This document shows, piece by piece, positions 61,032 to 64,000 of a DNA stretch of 64,000 bases. The notes below the pieces were generated by a model. The model made no database searches. It was given only the letters and a program-made list of their open reading frames with translations, and was not told the origin of the DNA. The translations under genes were made by a program, and so were the position numbers. Source of the stretch: Hamadaea sp013361475 (GTDB lineage: Bacteria > Actinomycetota > Actinomycetes > Mycobacteriales > Micromonosporaceae); the NCBI RefSeq assembly GCF_040654195.1, contig NZ_JBFAHM010000001.1, positions 310,001 to 374,000 on the forward strand. The letters are read 5' to 3'. The first letter of the stretch is position 1. Every line of letters starts with the position of its first letter.

Positions 61032-62642
61032 ATGGCGACGTCGGGGGCCGACCGTGCGGCGGAAGCGTTTGCAAGCGAGCTGGCTCGCTGGCGGATGGAT
61101 CGCGGCATGTCCAAGAAGCAGCTGGCCGGACTCATGGGTTTCGATCCCTCCTATGTCAGCCACATCGAGGGACGGCGGCATCGCCCGACCGAGGACTTCG
61201 CCCGCCGGGCCGAAGCGGTGCTGGCCACGGCGGGTGCGCTCTGGCAGCGGTTTCAGGAGTTCGAGGAGGCTCGGCACGGTCGTTCGGCCGCGTTGATCGC
61301 CCGTGACTCGCCGATGCCGCCGCAGTGGCTGCCACCGGGGACGGGCTTGGTCGTCGAGCACGAGGAAGCCTTGCTGGCGTACCGCGATGGGCAATATGTG
61401 ACGACCGTAAGGCGTTCGCTCTACAACGCCGGCGTCGACCCGGTCAGCCGCTACTTGATCCGCGTCGCGGTGGACCGATTTCCCGGAGATCCGCAGCGGT
61501 CCAACCGGCATCACCGGGAACATCCGCTGGAGCTGGACGAGCTGGCCCTCCAGGCGTCCTGCGGCGACGGTTCGGCGTACGAGCGGATGCACTGGCGCGT
61601 GAAGCAGGACCGGGACGCCTTCAAGGAGATCTGGCTGCTCTTCGAGAACGAGGAGGGCCGCTTCCCGCTGTATCCCGGCGAGCGCACGGCGGTGACTTAC
61701 AGCTACCGCGTCGGCGAGGAGAAGTGGGGCAGCTGGTTCCAGCGGGCGGTCCGCCTGCCGACCCGGCGGATGACCGTCCGGATCGACCTGCCCCAGACGC
61801 TCGACCCACAGGTGTGGGGCGTCGAGACCTCCATGTCCGCCGAGGAGACCCCGCTGCGTACGCTCATCGAGAAGCAGACGGAGGGTGACCGGGCGATCTT
61901 CACCTGGACCACCGACAACCCGAGCCTGAACGCGCGTTTCCGCCTGCAGTGGCGCTTCCGTGCCGTGTCGTCGGCGCCCCCGGCGCTGCACCTGCCCACC
62001 GGGGCGGAGGGGCAGCCGCTCGCGCCGCGACTGGCGTCGGTGGGGGTCGTGCAGTGGCCGCCGCCTACGCAGCGGGAGCCCACCGCCGGACAGCTACGCG
62101 CGACCACCAACGGCCGGCATCCCCTGCGCGCCCGCGCCCGCCGGCTGGACCTGCCGGACGAGGAGGAGCAGGCCCGCCTGATCGTCGCCGACCTGACGGT
62201 GGCGTTGGAGGAGATCGGCCGGCTGCATCCGTTCAACAAGGGCATGGGCCTGGCCGCGCCGCAGCTCGGCGTGGACGCCGCCGCCGCGGTCATCCGCCAG
62301 CCCGGCCGAGGTGAACCGTTCGTGCTGCTCAACCCGGTGATCGTGGAGGAGTCCACCGAGGCCGACGAGCAACCCGAAGGCTGTCTGTCCTACTTCGACT
62401 TCCGCGGCTGGGTCCGGCGACCGCTGCGCATCGTGATCGAGCATCAGCGGTTCGACGGCGGCCGGGTGGTGAGCACCTTCGAACGTGGGCTGGCGCGGCT
62501 GGTCGGGCACGAGGTGGACCACCTGGCCGGACGGCTCTACGTCGACCGGATGCCGCCGGACGCGCCGCTGGTTCCGTTGGCCGACTACAGCTCGGGGCCG
62601 TGGGTCTACGATCAGCAGCCGTTGGAGCAGAAGGCCTGGTAA
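61032..62642 (+). CDS. XRE-type HTH / peptide deformylase fusion protein
   Basis: A 536-residue three-part protein. Residues 12-68 form an XRE helix-turn-helix (MSKKQLAGLMGFDPSYVSHI). Residues about 100-310 form a middle domain I cannot name, rich in Trp/Arg with a beta-sandwich-like end. Residues about 370-515 are a peptide deformylase with all three motifs: GMGLAAPQ (404-411), EGCLS (449-453) and HEVDH (493-497), giving metal ligands C451, H493, H497 and catalytic E494. Housekeeping deformylases are about 170-200 residues and lack the other parts. GGAGGG before ATG 61032 favours that start over GTG 61026. The end overlaps the CPBP gene. Confidence 0.93.
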   Translation: MATSGADRAAEAFASELARWRMDRGMSKKQLAGLMGFDPSYVSHIEGRRHRPTEDFARRAEAVLATAGALWQRFQEFEEARHGRSAALIARDSPMPPQWLPPGTGLVVEHEEALLAYRDGQYVTTVRRSLYNAGVDPVSRYLIRVAVDRFPGDPQRSNRHHREHPLELDELALQASCGDGSAYERMHWRVKQDRDAFKEIWLLFENEEGRFPLYPGERTAVTYSYRVGEEKWGSWFQRAVRLPTRRMTVRIDLPQTLDPQVWGVETSMSAEETPLRTLIEKQTEGDRAIFTWTTDNPSLNARFRLQWRFRAVSSAPPALHLPTGAEGQPLAPRLASVGVVQWPPPTQREPTAGQLRATTNGRHPLRARARRLDLPDEEEQARLIVADLTVALEEIGRLHPFNKGMGLAAPQLGVDAAAAVIRQPGRGEPFVLLNPVIVEESTEADEQPEGCLSYFDFRGWVRRPLRIVIEHQRFDGGRVVSTFERGLARLVGHEVDHLAGRLYVDRMPPDAPLVPLADYSSGPWVYDQQPLEQKAW

Positions 62643-63364
62643 CCGACGAAGGCGACCACGTCGAGCAGGGTGTGCGCGACGATGAGCGGCCCGATCCGCC
62701 GCCATTTGAGGTAGACGAGCGCGAACACCACGCCCATGATCGCGTTGCCGACGAACCCGCCGAACCCTTGATACAGGTGGTAGGAGCCGCGGAGCAGGGC
62801 GCTCGCGGCGATCACCGCCGGGACCGACCAGCGCAGCTCCCGCAGTCGGGTCACCAGGTACCCGACCACGACCACCTCCTCCAGCACGGCGTTCTGCACG
62901 GCGGAGAGGATCAGGACCGGCACGCTCCACCAGAGGTCTGGCAGTCCGGACGCGCTCACCTCGGTGTTCAAGCCGAGCGCGCGAGCTCCGAAGTAGAGGC
63001 CCAGCCCGGGAATCCCGATCAGCGCGGCCAGCGCCGCGCCTCCGCCCAGATCGAACCAGGGCCGCTGCAGGTCCAGGCCGAGCACCAGGCGCGGCTTGCC
63101 GGGGTCCCGCCCCAGCAAGTGGTACGCGAGCCCGACGACGACGAGGGCGAAGAAGATGTCGAGCAGTTGGTACGTGAGGTCGAAGTAGGGCCGGACCGAG
63201 CGGGAGACGTTGAGGGCGGACGTCTGACTCGACAATGGACCGGGCTGGGTCAGCTTGGAGATCAGCGACACCAACGAATAAATCGCCGATTGTCCAAGTG
63301 ATAGGCCGAGGACCAGGAGCAACTCGTTGCGGCGGCGTACGGCGAGGTTCCTCACGCCCCGCAC
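62612..63364 (-). CDS. CPBP-family intramembrane metalloprotease
   Basis: A roughly 250-residue polytopic protein of the CAAX-protease/Abi family. Motifs are EEVVVVGYL (catalytic glutamates), SYHLYQG (His) and the late HTLLDVV. About seven helices are predicted. The start is uncertain: GTG 63364 is used here; 63394 would place a perfect palindrome inside the coding region, and GTG 63355 is also possible. The 3' end overlaps the HTH-deformylase gene by 31 bases. Confidence 0.88.
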   Translation of the reverse strand: MRGVRNLAVRRRNELLLVLGLSLGQSAIYSLVSLISKLTQPGPLSSQTSALNVSRSVRPYFDLTYQLLDIFFALVVVGLAYHLLGRDPGKPRLVLGLDLQRPWFDLGGGAALAALIGIPGLGLYFGARALGLNTEVSASGLPDLWWSVPVLILSAVQNAVLEEVVVVGYLVTRLRELRWSVPAVIAASALLRGSYHLYQGFGGFVGNAIMGVVFALVYLKWRRIGPLIVAHTLLDVVAFVGYQAFCSNGC

Positions 63365-63366
63365 TA

Positions 63367-63383
63367 TCGCACAAGTTGTGCGA
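63367..63383. promoter_or_regulatory. 17-bp perfect palindrome in a divergent promoter region
   Basis: TCGCACAAGTTGTGCGA has 8-base perfect arms about one central base, between the CPBP and flavohemoprotein genes. It is a good candidate operator able to act on both promoters. Confidence 0.6.
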
Positions 63384-63416
63384 CTTGCCGTCACTGATTG
63401 TCGCGAGAGTCGTTAC

Positions 63417-64000
63417 GTGTCCGACCTGCAACGGCTGTTGAAGGAGTCCTGGACCCTCGTCGAAGAGGAGCAGGACAAGTTGGCCGGCTACTTCTACGCC
63501 CGTATTTTCCTAGGTCGTCCCGAACTCAGAGACCTCTTTCCGGTCACCATGGATGTCCAGCGAGCACGACTGCTGGGCGCGATCGTCAGCGCCATCCAGA
63601 CCGTCGACGATCCCGAACGATTCGACGAGTACCTGCGGTCCCTCGGCCGCGACCACCGCAAGTTCCAAGTCGTTCCGGAGCAGTACGAAGTGGTCGGCGC
63701 GGCGTTGCTGGAGGCGCTGCGTACCTTCGGCCGGGGCGACTGGACTCCCGAGTACGACCAGGCGTGGCGGGACGCGTACGACGTCATCGCCCGCAAGATG
63801 CTGGCCGGGGCGGAGGCCGACACCAACCCCGCCTTCGTCCACGCCGAAGTAGTCCACCACGAACGGCGCGGACGCGACATCGGCATGCTGCGCGTACGCC
63901 CACTGCAACACCTGGAGTACCGCCCGGGGCAGTACGTCAGCCTGGAATGCCCGAAGTACCAGCCGCGCGTGTGGCGTACGTATTCGATCGCCAACGCGCC
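63417..64000 (+). CDS. Flavohemoprotein-like globin/reductase, partial (C-terminus off the right edge)
   Basis: About 194 codons are visible. A globin domain (about 1-135) has the proximal histidine at about 80 (RDHRKFQVVPEQY) and the helix-G DAW motif; the beginning of an FAD-binding reductase domain follows (EYRPGQYVSLECP, VWRTYSIANA). Flavohemoproteins convert nitric oxide to nitrate using NAD(P)H. GTG 63417 opens the globin. The NADH domain is beyond the window, so completeness cannot be judged. Confidence 0.92.
   Translation, partial: MSDLQRLLKESWTLVEEEQDKLAGYFYARIFLGRPELRDLFPVTMDVQRARLLGAIVSAIQTVDDPERFDEYLRSLGRDHRKFQVVPEQYEVVGAALLEALRTFGRGDWTPEYDQAWRDAYDVIARKMLAGAEADTNPAFVHAEVVHHERRGRDIGMLRVRPLQHLEYRPGQYVSLECPKYQPRVWRTYSIANA

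Overview
The window is very GC-rich, with dense genes, many GTG (and some TTG) starts, frequent 4-base ATGA/GTGA overlaps and actinobacterial marker genes (CrgA, class E sortase, DUF881, IdeR-type iron box, FadE5- and EtfD-like proteins). This points to a filamentous or related Actinomycetota. A Micromonosporaceae-like genome is my best guess, as inference only. The left edge (glutamine amidotransferase, sortase, DUF881 protein, crgA) matches the order found beside pknB and near dnaA/oriC in mycobacteria and other actinobacteria, so the window probably lies on the conserved core chromosome close to the origin. I see no prophage, IS element, integrase or CRISPR array.

Layout. 1-3.5 kb: a leftward operon for the DUF881 protein, sortase E, a small membrane protein and PabA/TrpG, with crgA divergent. 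3.6-15.3 kb: a secreted M4 protease, an EtfD-like Fe-S membrane oxidoreductase, two CNNM/CBS paralogues, two NlpC/P60 wall hydrolases (the second behind a c-di-AMP riboswitch), a LamG-like secreted protein, a DUF998-like protein and a small HTH protein. 15.3-26.3 kb: a lipoprotein, tRNA-Gly, an M43 protease, dCTP deaminase, a SpoIIE-type phosphatase, a FadE5-like acyl-CoA dehydrogenase, a hemolysin III/PAQR protein, PxpA and a thioredoxin-NHL protein. 26.5-43.8 kb: a mostly leftward block with a DNRLRE surface protein, an MFS transporter, a long disordered LppU-like membrane protein, an ABC exporter, a sodium/solute symporter with its small partner, a DUF4173-like membrane protein with a histone-H1-like tail, a LytTR two-component pair, a priming sugar transferase and an Fpg/Nei glycosylase. 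43.8-48.6 kb: an EEP-family protein, a GT4 glycosyltransferase, and a compact three-gene set (nucleotidyltransferase, glycerol-1-phosphate-dehydrogenase-like enzyme, CDP-alcohol phosphatidyltransferase). 48.8-60.7 kb: a CBS protein, an aminotransferase, CorA, cyclophilin, a membrane-anchored helical protein, a zinc-ribbon rhomboid, an OmpR/BaeS pair, GT2, a quinone oxidoreductase, tRNA-Ser, GNAT and an FhuF-like protein under an iron box. 60.8-64 kb: an unusual XRE-HTH/peptide-deformylase fusion, a CPBP protease and the start of a flavohemoprotein.

Themes. Envelope construction and surveillance dominates (sortase, CrgA, wall hydrolases, proteases, glycosyltransferases, polar-head-group genes). 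A second theme is fatty-acid oxidation: FadE5-like and EtfD-like genes lie about 15 kb apart but share a GTTAC-N6-GTAAC palindrome upstream, which suggests one regulator for both the dehydrogenase and the electron acceptor. A third is a family of about 63-bp near-perfect palindromes, four copies in intergenic gaps at gene 3' ends. The most unusual single gene is the HTH-deformylase fusion. The most system-like group is the cytidylyltransferase/G1P-dehydrogenase/CDP-alcohol-transferase set.
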